Part shown: positions 8,913-17,296 of the stretch, piece by piece | Layout of the letters: each line of letters begins with the position of its first letter | Position numbering within the stretch: position 1 is the stretch's first letter | Origin: Haliea sp963974125 | GTDB taxonomy: Bacteria; Pseudomonadota; Gammaproteobacteria; Pseudomonadales; Halieaceae | Assembly: GCA_963974125.1 (NCBI GenBank) | Contig: CAXBCH010000004.1 | Coordinates: 114,210-178,209, forward strand | Length of the DNA: 64,000 bases | Reading direction: 5' to 3' | Program-made: the position numbers and the translations under genes | Notes under the pieces: model-generated | What the model was told of the DNA's origin: nothing | Seen by the model: the letters and a program-made list of their open reading frames with translations, nothing else | Databases searched by the model: none

Positions 8913-9832
8913 TGCAGCACATCCTGCTAACTGGCGCCACGGGCTTTCTTGGCAGTCACCTGTTGGTGGCGCTGTTGAAGGAAGGCTACCAGCTCACGAT
9001 ACTGAAACGGTCCACATCAGATACTTGGCGGATCAAACACTTACTCCAACGCGTCACCGCTTTTGATGTGGATTTAGTGCCAGTGGAGGACTGCTTCAAG
9101 GCAAAGCAAGTGGATGCTGTAATTCATACCGCGTGTAATTACGGTCGCAATGGGCAGCCCGCCCATGAAGTTGCCGAGACGAATCTACTCTTTGGAATAC
9201 AAGTTCTTGACGCGGCTGTTTTATGTCGCGCGAAGCTATTTATTAACACTGATACCTTTTTTCATGCAGGTGGATCAAGCCACAAGTATCTAAATAGTTA
9301 CACACTTTCAAAGTGCCAGTTCGTTCATTGGATTCAACAGCAAGGAAGCGCTATCACCGCAGTAAACCTCAAGATTCAACACATGTATGGGCCAAATGAC
9401 TCTCCTGACAAGTTCGTGGCTTGGTTGATTCGTCAGTTCGCACAAGAGGTTGCGCGTGTTCCATTGACCGATGGGAGACAACTGAGAGATTTTATTTACG
9501 TGGACGATGTTGTTGCGGCTTATCTGGCCGTTCTAAAAAGTGCGGATAATCTGCCGGAGTACAGCAGTTATGATGTCGGCACTGGCACCCTTACCCGTGT
9601 CAAAGACTTTGTTGAACTACTTTATGATACTTACCAGGATAGGATTGGTGCATGTGTGACTCAGCTAGAATTTGGTGCTATAGAAATGCGACAGGGCGAA
9701 ATGCCAACTACTGCTGTCGATAATCGCAGTCTGAAAGAACTTGGTTGGTCAGTAAAGATTTCAATTCAGCGTGGCGCTCTATTGCTTTGTAAGCATATGG
9801 GGAGTGGAGCGACTGAGACAATCAGGGTCTAA
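8912..9832 (+). CDS. rfbJ: NAD-dependent epimerase/reductase resembling CDP-abequose synthase
   Basis: A 306-aa extended short-chain dehydrogenase. It has TGATGFLGSHLL at the N-terminus, YTLSK as the YxxxK catalytic pair, and the family segments MYGPNDSPDKFVAWLI, QLRDFIYVDDVVAAYL and LEFGAIEMRQGEM. These segments, and the position directly after rfbH, match abequose synthase (RfbJ), which reduces C4 of CDP-4-keto-3,6-dideoxyglucose. Paratose synthase (RfbS) is a related alternative giving the C4 epimer, so the end product is probably, but not certainly, CDP-abequose. AT content rises noticeably from here on. Confidence 0.75.
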   Translation: MQHILLTGATGFLGSHLLVALLKEGYQLTILKRSTSDTWRIKHLLQRVTAFDVDLVPVEDCFKAKQVDAVIHTACNYGRNGQPAHEVAETNLLFGIQVLDAAVLCRAKLFINTDTFFHAGGSSHKYLNSYTLSKCQFVHWIQQQGSAITAVNLKIQHMYGPNDSPDKFVAWLIRQFAQEVARVPLTDGRQLRDFIYVDDVVAAYLAVLKSADNLPEYSSYDVGTGTLTRVKDFVELLYDTYQDRIGACVTQLEFGAIEMRQGEMPTTAVDNRSLKELGWSVKISIQRGALLLCKHMGSGATETIRV

Positions 9833-9841
9833 AGGCTTAAA

Positions 9842-10807
9842 GTGTCAAATACGCCATCAATCGATATATTGATTCCAACTTATAACAGAGCAGATTTTCT
9901 ACTGAAAAACCTGCTTCTTCTCAACGAGCAAATCGTAGAGAATCGACTTTTGGATTACTTCAGATTGATTATATCCGACAACTGCTCAGCAGATAATACT
10001 CTGGAGATTTTGTGCGAACTTAGTAAATCGCTGCCCGCAGAGCTTGCGTACTATACTCAAGAAAATAATATTGGATTGGAAAAAAACGCGATTTTTCTAT
10101 TAAGCAAATCTAGCGCGGAATACGTGATGTATCTAGGCGATGATGATTACTTGCCAGATGGTTACCTCCAATTTTTAGTAGACAGTATTGGGGCTGGCCG
10201 CATATCTTGTATCATTCCTGGTTTTTCAATTTTATACAAAGACGGACTCGTAACCCCATCAAGGAATGCGAATTTTGATATAAAGCAATTTGAGCCAGGT
10301 TTTGAAACAGTCTGTGAAATATCACATTTCGGTCATCAGCTTAGTGGTCTGGTTACTAAAAGAGCCGGTTTGTATCAAGCGTATACAAAGGCAAGCGAAT
10401 ATAGAAATATCTATCCATTCATATTCTTTGTAACGTTTTGTATGATGCGAGGCGCTACGTTATATGCACCCAAATTTCAGGTGCTAGTGAGTCAAGGTAA
10501 CAGTAAGGACTGGCAATATGATGCGTCCGGCCTTCTCATTGACATATTCAAGAACTATAAGATCGCATTTGGTGAAGACGAAAGTAAAGCTGCCCAAGCA
10601 TGCTTGTCTTTTGCAAGAAAGCAATATTGGCGGTTAAGGGTCGGCAGAAATCCAGTGAATGCAGCCAAAGCGTTAACACACTTGCTGAGTTCTAGAGAAG
10701 TAGACACTAGAGTTAAAGTCTCATTGATTTGGCTTTATCCTGCTCTCTACCTTGAATCGGTAGGGCGTTACGTTTCTAGAAAAATCAGGCTCGGTCGCTC
10801 CACTTGA
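9842..10807 (+). CDS. Family 2 glycosyltransferase, probably adding the dideoxyhexose
   Basis: A 321-aa GT-A fold transferase. The N-terminus IDILIPTYNRADFLLKNLLL binds the nucleotide sugar, DNCSADNT follows, and GDDDYLPDGY supplies the DxD-type metal site. The start is GTG at 9842, with AAAGG just upstream. It directly follows the abequose-synthase-like gene and overlaps the flippase gene by four bases. In Salmonella the abequosyltransferase RfbV has a comparable place, so transfer of the dideoxyhexose is a fair guess, not a demonstrated match. The DNA is AT-rich compared with the flanks. Confidence 0.8.
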   Translation: MSNTPSIDILIPTYNRADFLLKNLLLLNEQIVENRLLDYFRLIISDNCSADNTLEILCELSKSLPAELAYYTQENNIGLEKNAIFLLSKSSAEYVMYLGDDDYLPDGYLQFLVDSIGAGRISCIIPGFSILYKDGLVTPSRNANFDIKQFEPGFETVCEISHFGHQLSGLVTKRAGLYQAYTKASEYRNIYPFIFFVTFCMMRGATLYAPKFQVLVSQGNSKDWQYDASGLLIDIFKNYKIAFGEDESKAAQACLSFARKQYWRLRVGRNPVNAAKALTHLLSSREVDTRVKVSLIWLYPALYLESVGRYVSRKIRLGRST

Positions 10808-12126
10808 AAGAACCGAATATTCCGCTATATAGAGCGATTTTTCGGAGCATGCTTGGCAGCTATTCAGTCTATGCGGTCAACTTGGCCTCGATGATGATTA
10901 TGGCGCGCCTCTTCACTCCCGAAGTCTTTGGAACAGTGGCAGCTATCGCGGTATTCTTCGCCTTTTTCCAGTTGATGGCAGAGGCGGGACTCGGGCCGGC
11001 CATTATAAACATGGATTTCCTGTCAGCAGCAGATCGTGATGGTCTCTTTGGGCTGACGCTCACAGTTGGCGTTATTCTAGCTGGGATTTTTTGGACCATG
11101 GCGCCGCTGTTTCAAGCATTCTATCAACTGCCACGCGTTGAAGAGATTGTTCCCTACGTGGCATTGAGTATCCTTTTTGCGTCAGCCAGTATCTTGCCAA
11201 GTGCATTGCTGCTAAGAGACCAGGCCTTCTTTCGCATTGCGAGTGCAGGCTTGATTGCGGAGCTTGTCAGCTTGGCAGCCACTATCGCCCTGATTTATTT
11301 CACTGACCCTCTACATGCTCTTGCTGCAAAAAGTTTGAGCAGTGCTTTGGCAGGGTTTCTCTCGCGCTGGTATTTTTCAGGCAAGACAGAGTTCGGTATC
11401 CCCGTTCCGGGATTGAAGTTCTCCGCCATAGGGCCATTGTTGGGCTTTTCCGGCTATCAGTTTGGCTTTAACTTCATCAATTACTTCTCGCGGAACCTGG
11501 ACAATATTTTGATCGGGAAGTTGATGGGTGCAGTATCGTTGGGTGTTTATGAGAAGTCCTATCGATTGATGCAATACCCGTTAATGCTCCTTACGTTTGC
11601 GATGACGCCAGCAATCCAGCCAGTAATTCGCAGACATGCCGGCGACAGAGTGAAGGTGGAAGCTATACACCGGGATTTTACTTTTAAGTTATCAATAGTT
11701 GGCGCATTTGCTGGTTTGTCTATGTTTTTAATGGCCGACTGGGTGGTGCTCGTTATTCTTGGCAATCAATGGGTAGAAGTCGTCCCTATTATTCGAATTT
11801 TGGCGATTGCAATTCCGGTCCAAGTGATACTATCGACAAGTGGAAGTTTTTTTCAGGCAATGAATCGTGCCGATTTGCTTTTCTTAAGTGGAACGCTTTC
11901 GGCTACTGTAATGGTAGCGGCCATCATCTTTGGCGTTCTGGAACGTGATATTGAGTTGCTGTGTTGGTGCTTGGTAGCCGCATTCCATTTTAACTTCTTT
12001 CAAACATACTATTACCTATACAGGAGGGTATTTGCGGCTCCACTGTTGGGGTTTTTGATTCGAATGTTACCTGCTGCTAGTGCGGTTGGGGTCACGGTAG
12101 CGCTGTCGCTCTTGGAAAGGATGTAG
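10804..12126 (+). CDS. wzx: Wzx-type polysaccharide flippase
   Basis: A 440-aa integral membrane protein of the polysaccharide export (MVF/MATE-like) superfamily with about twelve hydrophobic segments. The N-terminal part, MLGSYSVYAVNLASMMIMARLFTPEVFGTVA, is the usual first helix and loop of Wzx and lipopolysaccharide translocases. It would flip the lipid-linked O-unit to the periplasm. The first in-frame start is TTG at 10804, overlapping the previous gene; an ATG at 10849 is an alternative. No wzy polymerase or wzz gene is seen in the window, so polymerisation would have to be encoded elsewhere or not occur. Confidence 0.85.
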   Translation: MKEPNIPLYRAIFRSMLGSYSVYAVNLASMMIMARLFTPEVFGTVAAIAVFFAFFQLMAEAGLGPAIINMDFLSAADRDGLFGLTLTVGVILAGIFWTMAPLFQAFYQLPRVEEIVPYVALSILFASASILPSALLLRDQAFFRIASAGLIAELVSLAATIALIYFTDPLHALAAKSLSSALAGFLSRWYFSGKTEFGIPVPGLKFSAIGPLLGFSGYQFGFNFINYFSRNLDNILIGKLMGAVSLGVYEKSYRLMQYPLMLLTFAMTPAIQPVIRRHAGDRVKVEAIHRDFTFKLSIVGAFAGLSMFLMADWVVLVILGNQWVEVVPIIRILAIAIPVQVILSTSGSFFQAMNRADLLFLSGTLSATVMVAAIIFGVLERDIELLCWCLVAAFHFNFFQTYYYLYRRVFAAPLLGFLIRMLPAASAVGVTVALSLLERM

Positions 12127-12551
12127 ACGTTCCCATGCGCAGGCGATAGGCTTTGCGTCTTGAGGAGGCGGGTGGGGGAGTGGCCTGAAATGTAGGAGTC
12201 CGGCGTTGTAAAGGTCGAAGCCACCCAGTCTGGCGCTGCATATAACAGATGGTGTGAATAACGAGGTGCCGTTATCGGGTCGTGAGCATTGATTTCGTTC
12301 ATCTTTATAGAAAGTTACTGCGTGAGACTGTAACTAGCCAAAAAATGCAGATCTGTGCTGTGCCGATCAATCGTAACTATGTTTGTTCACAGGCCTTTCG
12401 TCGGACATGCTAGCTTCAGCGCTGATGGTGTTTTATAGGGGTAAGGCTTCACGGAAATTGCTGATGATGCGAAAAGTTTTTCAATTCCATTGAAATCTCT
12501 CGTATCGGAAGGTATCAAGTACAGTTTAGGTGCCATAAAGTCCTGGCCAAA
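12127..12551. other. Non-coding gap within the polysaccharide locus
   Basis: About 425 bases between the flippase and the methyltransferase with no credible gene on either strand. Short open frames here have no ribosome-binding site and no recognisable content. The stretch is AT-rich and could hold a promoter for the two genes that follow or the remains of a deleted gene; nothing specific can be named. Confidence 0.5.
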
Positions 12552-12569
12552 TTGAGTGCTACTTATATC

Positions 12570-13307
12570 ATGATGTCTCAGATAAAAAGACTTATCCGGA
12601 GCTTTGCAAGGGTAATTGTTCCCAATACGTTGCTGAATAGTCTTGAGCGAGTCCGGGCCACCCGTCCTATTGCAAAGCGTACCTGTCCTATTTGTAGTTA
12701 TTATGGATACTTCGGTGTGGCGGGAATTCCTCCGAGGGTCGATGCACTATGTCCGATGTGCGGGTCCCTTGAAAGACACAGGTTGTTCTGGTTGTGGTTC
12801 AGTGGAAAAAGGAATTTGCGATCTCCGGTTTTACATTTTGCGGCTGAAAGAGCGTTTTCTGGTCGATTAAGAGATAGTGTTAAAGAATATTTAACCGCTG
12901 ACCTTTATTCCTCAGCTGACTTGCAGCTAGATATTGAGGACATCCAGTTGGGAACGGGAAGTCAAGGAACCGTAATTTGTAATCATGTATTAGAGCATGT
13001 TGACGACAAGAAGGCGCTCGCCGAACTTTATAGAATTCTTGTGCCAGCTGGAACTCTCATTGCCACGGTTCCATTGATTGATGGTTGGGATGAGACTTAC
13101 GAAGACGCTACAATTGTTGGTCCCGCTATGCGAAGCCTACATTTTGGTCAGTCGGATCATCTAAGGATGTATGGTGCTGATGTTCGTGAAAGAATCAAAG
13201 TTGCAGGTTTTACGATCCAAGAGGAGTTTGTCGGATGCGGTTCTATGGCGGCGAAATATGGCCTAACTAGGGGGGAAAGAATCTTCATTTGTCGGAAACG
13301 TGGGTAA
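12570..13307 (+). CDS. Class I SAM-dependent methyltransferase with N-terminal zinc-ribbon-like Cys motifs
   Basis: A 245-aa protein from the ATG at 12570 (a TTG at 12552 and an ATG at 12573 are alternatives; none has a strong ribosome-binding site). The N-terminal part has two Cys pairs, CPIC and CPMC, about 27 residues apart, followed by GSLERHRLFW. The methyltransferase core has LTADLYSSADLQLDIED and ICNHVLEHVDDKKALAELYRIL, the usual motif near the acceptor site. Proteins of this type occur in O-antigen loci, where sugar methylation is a likely role. It precedes a glycosyltransferase with which it overlaps or nearly abuts. Confidence 0.75.
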   Translation: MMSQIKRLIRSFARVIVPNTLLNSLERVRATRPIAKRTCPICSYYGYFGVAGIPPRVDALCPMCGSLERHRLFWLWFSGKRNLRSPVLHFAAERAFSGRLRDSVKEYLTADLYSSADLQLDIEDIQLGTGSQGTVICNHVLEHVDDKKALAELYRILVPAGTLIATVPLIDGWDETYEDATIVGPAMRSLHFGQSDHLRMYGADVRERIKVAGFTIQEEFVGCGSMAAKYGLTRGERIFICRKRG

Positions 13308-13314
13308 GGTTGTT

Positions 13315-14274
13315 ATGTGCAAGATTGTAGTAATTATCCCCGTAAAGGATGACCAGAGGGTTACCTTGGCGCTCGATAGCTTGATGGCAGTAAGTGCGGA
13401 TCAAGACGGATTAGCAATAATAGTCGTTGATAACAATTCATCTGAAGAGAGCTATAGCGCACTGAGGGACTATTGTTGTAAGCAGCGAGGCGTTACGCTG
13501 TTGGTGGAGTCAGGTGAAGGGTCTTACGCCGCAAGAAACCGGGGAATATTATATGCGTTGAATGAACTTCAGGCTCAAATTCTTGCGTTCATAGATTCAG
13601 ACTGCATTGTTAGCAAGGCGTGGTTGGCGTCTATAAAGGAGGCATTTGAAGATCAGTCCGTGGCAGCTGTTTCAGGTAGGTCGCTGGGTATAAATAGAAA
13701 TAATATAGCAGTATATGAACAAATGCTATATGACGAAATAGTAGGGGAATTTTTGGGTGAGCCTCGCCTTAAACGAATTGACACCAGAAATTTTGCTGCA
13801 CGCAGTAGTGTGTTTGAATCCGCGGGTCTTTTTTTGCCAGTGAAGTTTGGTGGTGATATGGAGTTTGGCGCGAGAATTCATAGTTTGGGTATGGTTTCTA
13901 TTTATAGGCGCGAAATGGTTCTATATCATGAAAATCCATGGGATCTCGGGCGTCTACTGGTAAAGCGAGTTCGGCAAAATTACGGAAACCATGAGCTTCA
14001 GAATTACTGTGACACTTCCTATCTTGAATCTTATCTTCCCCATTTATTTAGGTATCGTCCTGCTGGGTTTCTTCATAAATCTACTCTTTTTGTCCGCTAC
14101 TTTTTTTTACGCGTAGATGGTTTCATTGAGTTTCAGTTCGCACATAAAATTTGTCTCGTAATTTCAAAGTTTTCGAGGCGACTTGGGTACATATACTTTA
14201 AGGCGATAATGTCAAGAGCTTGTCGACTCGGAGACATAGCGTTTTTCTTGAATATATCGGCTCGACAGATTTGA
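13315..14274 (+). CDS. Family 2 glycosyltransferase
   Basis: A 319-aa transferase starting at the ATG at 13315, which has AAGG six bases upstream; an in-frame GTG at 13300 overlaps the previous gene. The N-terminus IVVIIPVKDDQRVTLALDSL and VDNNSSEES are the nucleotide-sugar binding part. AARNRGILYAL and AFIDSDCIVSKAWL give the DxD motif. The C-terminal third is rich in basic and aromatic residues, as in enzymes that act at the inner membrane face. Substrate unknown. It is the last plus-strand gene of the locus and converges with the next gene. Confidence 0.8.
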   Translation: MCKIVVIIPVKDDQRVTLALDSLMAVSADQDGLAIIVVDNNSSEESYSALRDYCCKQRGVTLLVESGEGSYAARNRGILYALNELQAQILAFIDSDCIVSKAWLASIKEAFEDQSVAAVSGRSLGINRNNIAVYEQMLYDEIVGEFLGEPRLKRIDTRNFAARSSVFESAGLFLPVKFGGDMEFGARIHSLGMVSIYRREMVLYHENPWDLGRLLVKRVRQNYGNHELQNYCDTSYLESYLPHLFRYRPAGFLHKSTLFVRYFFLRVDGFIEFQFAHKICLVISKFSRRLGYIYFKAIMSRACRLGDIAFFLNISARQI

Positions 14275-14361
14275 TGGTACGTAAGGTGGTCTAAGTGGTT
14301 GCTTCTTGAAAGTTGCGAGTAGTCGGCGTTTTCCTCGGCCTATCGGCGTAATGGTGTTCGA

Positions 14362-15339
14362 TTACTCACGATACTCCAAGGCTTCCATTACGCTATTCGC
14401 TTCGCCCAAACGATTCCTGATGCCATCAAGTAGGCCTTTGAATGCAAAGACAATGCTGTCGTAGCGCCGTGGTGCAAAGATGGAGTGTGTGTATACCAGC
14501 CCCATAGTGTACCAGCTACTGCGCACCTTCCAGCGCCAGTCAATCCTCGGATCCTTGAGTAGCGCGACAAAATTCCTTATACGATAGTAAAGTCGCAATG
14601 GGCTGTAAAGGCTTTCCTTCCTCCAGCCCAGGTACCAGACCTGCACGGAGTTTTCCCCCATGCGCTGGTACATCTTCGCGGGGCCGCAGCCGATAAGCTT
14701 GAATCCCAGATGCCTTGCCCGCATTCCCCATTCACTATCCACCTGATCAATGAAGAAGTCCTCGCGCATAGGGCCAACTTTCCGCAGCATAGACATTGGT
14801 ATCAAGGTACCGGAGGTGATAAGGGATAAAGTTTCGATATATGGGTGTTCCATCGTAGGCACGGCGTGTGAGTAGAAGATGTCGCCTGGCTTCTGGTTTT
14901 GAAACGGATAGGTCAACTTCGTGTGCATGTCGGTGTAGCTGGGACCAATAGCTGCGATGTTGCCGTACTGCTTATCACATGCCTGGTAACCAGCTATGAG
15001 CTGCGCCACCATGTCGGTGGCTGGCAAGCTGTCTTGGTCACTAAGTAGAACAAAATCAGTAAGCATCAACTTTGCGCGATCGCAACCTTCATTCAATGCC
15101 TTGGCGACGCCGAGGTTCTTGCCAAAGCGAATTGTGCTACAGCGCTCGGGCGCCAGAGATTCACGGCACAGGGATTCAAGCAGGGAATTTTCAGGGCCGG
15201 GCGTGTTGTCTACCAGGATTACCCGGTCGGTTTGCTGGAGCAGGCCTTCGAGTAGGGGCGCAATTTCGTTTGGCTTGGGATGGTAAGTGACAATGATGCT
15301 GGTGACAGTCGGCATCGGTGAACCGGGCTCAGTGCTCAT
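14362..15339 (-). CDS. Family 2 glycosyltransferase, rhamnosyltransferase-like
   Basis: A 325-aa transferase starting at the ATG at 15339, which overlaps the stop of the upstream gene in an ATGA arrangement. It has VTSIIVTYHPKPNEIAPLLE, VILVDNT, NLGVAKALNEG and FVLLSDQDSLP, a pattern typical of the RfbN/RhlC-like L-rhamnosyltransferase group. The conserved FFIDQVDSEWGMRARHLG segment follows. It probably adds a deoxyhexose to the growing lipid-linked unit. It is the last of four minus-strand genes that appear to form one operon. Confidence 0.85.
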   Translation of the reverse strand: MSTEPGSPMPTVTSIIVTYHPKPNEIAPLLEGLLQQTDRVILVDNTPGPENSLLESLCRESLAPERCSTIRFGKNLGVAKALNEGCDRAKLMLTDFVLLSDQDSLPATDMVAQLIAGYQACDKQYGNIAAIGPSYTDMHTKLTYPFQNQKPGDIFYSHAVPTMEHPYIETLSLITSGTLIPMSMLRKVGPMREDFFIDQVDSEWGMRARHLGFKLIGCGPAKMYQRMGENSVQVWYLGWRKESLYSPLRLYYRIRNFVALLKDPRIDWRWKVRSSWYTMGLVYTHSIFAPRRYDSIVFAFKGLLDGIRNRLGEANSVMEALEYRE

Positions 15340-16400
15340 CAGTTTAAATTGTGCGTGAGTTTGGGTAGGCCATAACGACACAGTATGGTGACCTTTTGCG
15401 GCTTTAGGCTAAACCGCTCAATATATCGAGAGAGAGGTAATGCCCTGAAAGTCTGGTATCTCCTGCGTTCTCGCAAAATATGTGGGAATCTTGCTGCCAG
15501 TTCCCGCAGAACGTTGAGATAGATATGGTTGCAAACGCGCAGGTCGCGTCGGAGCAGGCTGAACAGCAGTCCCTCTGTTATTAGCGCGACAACATGGATT
15601 AGAAGCAATGGCCACATTACTGGGGTTGGTGTCATCACAACTAGCGCGAATGTCTTGTTCCGCTCGCTGAAACGCCTTCTTCGGTAGGTGGTTAAGAGCC
15701 GGCCATTGTGAGGCTTGTTGCCGCCAAAACTTCCGCCCTGCCGGTGCCGATACCCACTTTCTTGCAGCGATTGAACCGGCAACCCGGCCAGTCTGGCTGC
15801 ACAACACAGGTAAAGATCCTCCCCAATCGACTCAAACCACTCCGGAAACCCGCCCAGCCGCTCCCAAAGAATTCGCTCAATCCAAAGGCAGGCCCCAATC
15901 ACCATCGCCACGTCCCGGCGCTGCGGGTCCAGGTTGGGTACGGGGTTGTAGAATGGATCCAGCAGGCAGCCGCGGTCCACCAACTCCCCGCTTTCCCAGT
16001 CGTACTGCGGCAGAGTGAGGATCCCCGGCGGGTCCTGCTGAGCAGCTGCCGCTGCCAGGGTGGCCAGTGCATCAGGGAACAGGGCGGCATCGTTGTTGAG
16101 CAGCAGCACATACTTGCCTCGAGCGCGCGCCACCATCCGGTTGTTCGCTACGCAAAACCCCGCATTCTCCTTGCCAACCAGGAGTTCTACCAGGGGATAG
16201 CGTTGCCGCAGAAACGCCACTGAGTCATCCGGGGAGGCATCGTCGTGGACGATGATCTCGACCTCGAAATCACAGGCCTGCGCCAGCACGGAGTCCAGGC
16301 AGGCGGCGATCAGCTCCGGTCCCTTGTAATGGGCTATGCAGACAGAGACCAGCGGCGCTTCAGCCCGCTTTAGCGCGGGATAGTGTTCAACCACTGCCAT
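15339..16400 (-). CDS. Family 2 glycosyltransferase
   Basis: A 353-aa transferase with VSVCIAHYKGPELIAACLDSV, IIVHDDASPDDSV, ENAGFCVANNRMV and YVLLLNNDA as the donor-binding and DxD parts, followed by GEDLYLCCAARLAG. A hydrophobic segment (WPLLLIHVVALITEGLLFSLL) near residue 260 suggests association with the membrane. The start overlaps the end of the upstream epimerase gene by about 31 bases, and its stop overlaps the next start, so the four genes are tightly coupled. Confidence 0.85.
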   Translation of the reverse strand: MAVVEHYPALKRAEAPLVSVCIAHYKGPELIAACLDSVLAQACDFEVEIIVHDDASPDDSVAFLRQRYPLVELLVGKENAGFCVANNRMVARARGKYVLLLNNDAALFPDALATLAAAAAQQDPPGILTLPQYDWESGELVDRGCLLDPFYNPVPNLDPQRRDVAMVIGACLWIERILWERLGGFPEWFESIGEDLYLCCAARLAGLPVQSLQESGYRHRQGGSFGGNKPHNGRLLTTYRRRRFSERNKTFALVVMTPTPVMWPLLLIHVVALITEGLLFSLLRRDLRVCNHIYLNVLRELAARFPHILRERRRYQTFRALPLSRYIERFSLKPQKVTILCRYGLPKLTHNLN

Positions 16401-17296
16401 GTCCGCCTGAGTCCCTCTGCGAGCGGCACTGCGGGCTGCCAGCCCAGTGCCTGGCGTGCGCAGTCCGCACTGATAGTCACCCGGCTGGCATCCACCGCCC
16501 GGCTTTCCACATGGTTGCGCTGCAATGGGTTCCCGCTGGCCTGCTCGGCCAGGGAGAATAGCTGGTTGAGACTTGCGCTCTCGCCGCTGGCGGCATTCAG
16601 TGTGCGCACGTCTCCTGCCGGTGGCTGCTCCAGCGCGGCCAGCGTGAGGCTGACGAGATCGTCAATATACAGGTAGTCGCGCACAGCGGAGCCGTCTCCC
16701 CATACGGTCAGGGTTGCGCCCCGCCTGATGCAGCCCAGGGCGCTGGGTACAATGCCAAAGCCCGCTCTCTCCGCCTGCCCCGGGCCGTAGACGTTTGACG
16801 GCCTGATGATCGTGGCGCTGCCGCCGAACTGTCGGGCCCAGGCGCCAATGAACTGTTCTGCGGCGACCTTGGCGGCGCCGTGATAGGACCGCGGTCGCGG
16901 CTGGTCGGTTTCGCGAGAGGCGAGAGCGGACCGCTCGTCGTAGAGTGCCCCGGCAGATGAAAAGTACACCAGGGGTATGCTCGGCTGCGTCTGCAGTGCT
17001 TCCAGTGTGGCTACCAGTGGTACCAGGTTGCCGCCCAGTTCCGCTGCCGGATTGCCGGCGGTGCTGCCGGGCGTGCTTGCCGCGGCCAGGTACACCACTG
17101 CATCTACACCGTCCAGCAGGCGGGTCAGCTCGAAGGGGTCATGGCAATCGCTGGCGATGTGTTCTTCGCCCGCCGGGTCCGGGTAATGTCCGCTGCGCGA
17201 TACAGCCCTGACCCGGGTGCCCTGGTTGATGAGCGCCCTGCAGAGTGTCCGGCCGATGAAGCCACCGGCGCCGATGACCAGCACGCGCTCAATCAC
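16370..17296 (-). CDS. NAD-dependent sugar epimerase/dehydratase
   Basis: A 308-aa extended short-chain dehydrogenase starting at GTG 17296, with AGG about seven bases upstream and overlapping the previous gene by eight bases. It has VIGAGGFIGRTLCRAL at the N-terminus, YHGAAKVAAE (YxxxK), RPSNVYGPGQAERAGFGIVP and AVRDYLYIDDLVSLTLAAL. It resembles the UDP-glucose 4-epimerase or UDP-glucuronate branch used to prepare nucleotide sugars; the exact sugar is not evident. Confidence 0.85.
   Translation of the reverse strand: MIERVLVIGAGGFIGRTLCRALINQGTRVRAVSRSGHYPDPAGEEHIASDCHDPFELTRLLDGVDAVVYLAAASTPGSTAGNPAAELGGNLVPLVATLEALQTQPSIPLVYFSSAGALYDERSALASRETDQPRPRSYHGAAKVAAEQFIGAWARQFGGSATIIRPSNVYGPGQAERAGFGIVPSALGCIRRGATLTVWGDGSAVRDYLYIDDLVSLTLAALEQPPAGDVRTLNAASGESASLNQLFSLAEQASGNPLQRNHVESRAVDASRVTISADCARQALGWQPAVPLAEGLRRTWQWLNTIPR

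Noticed and set aside
12012..12302. 96-aa minus-strand frame across the end of the flippase
   Set aside because: Overlaps a conserved gene, has no recognisable content and no ribosome-binding site.
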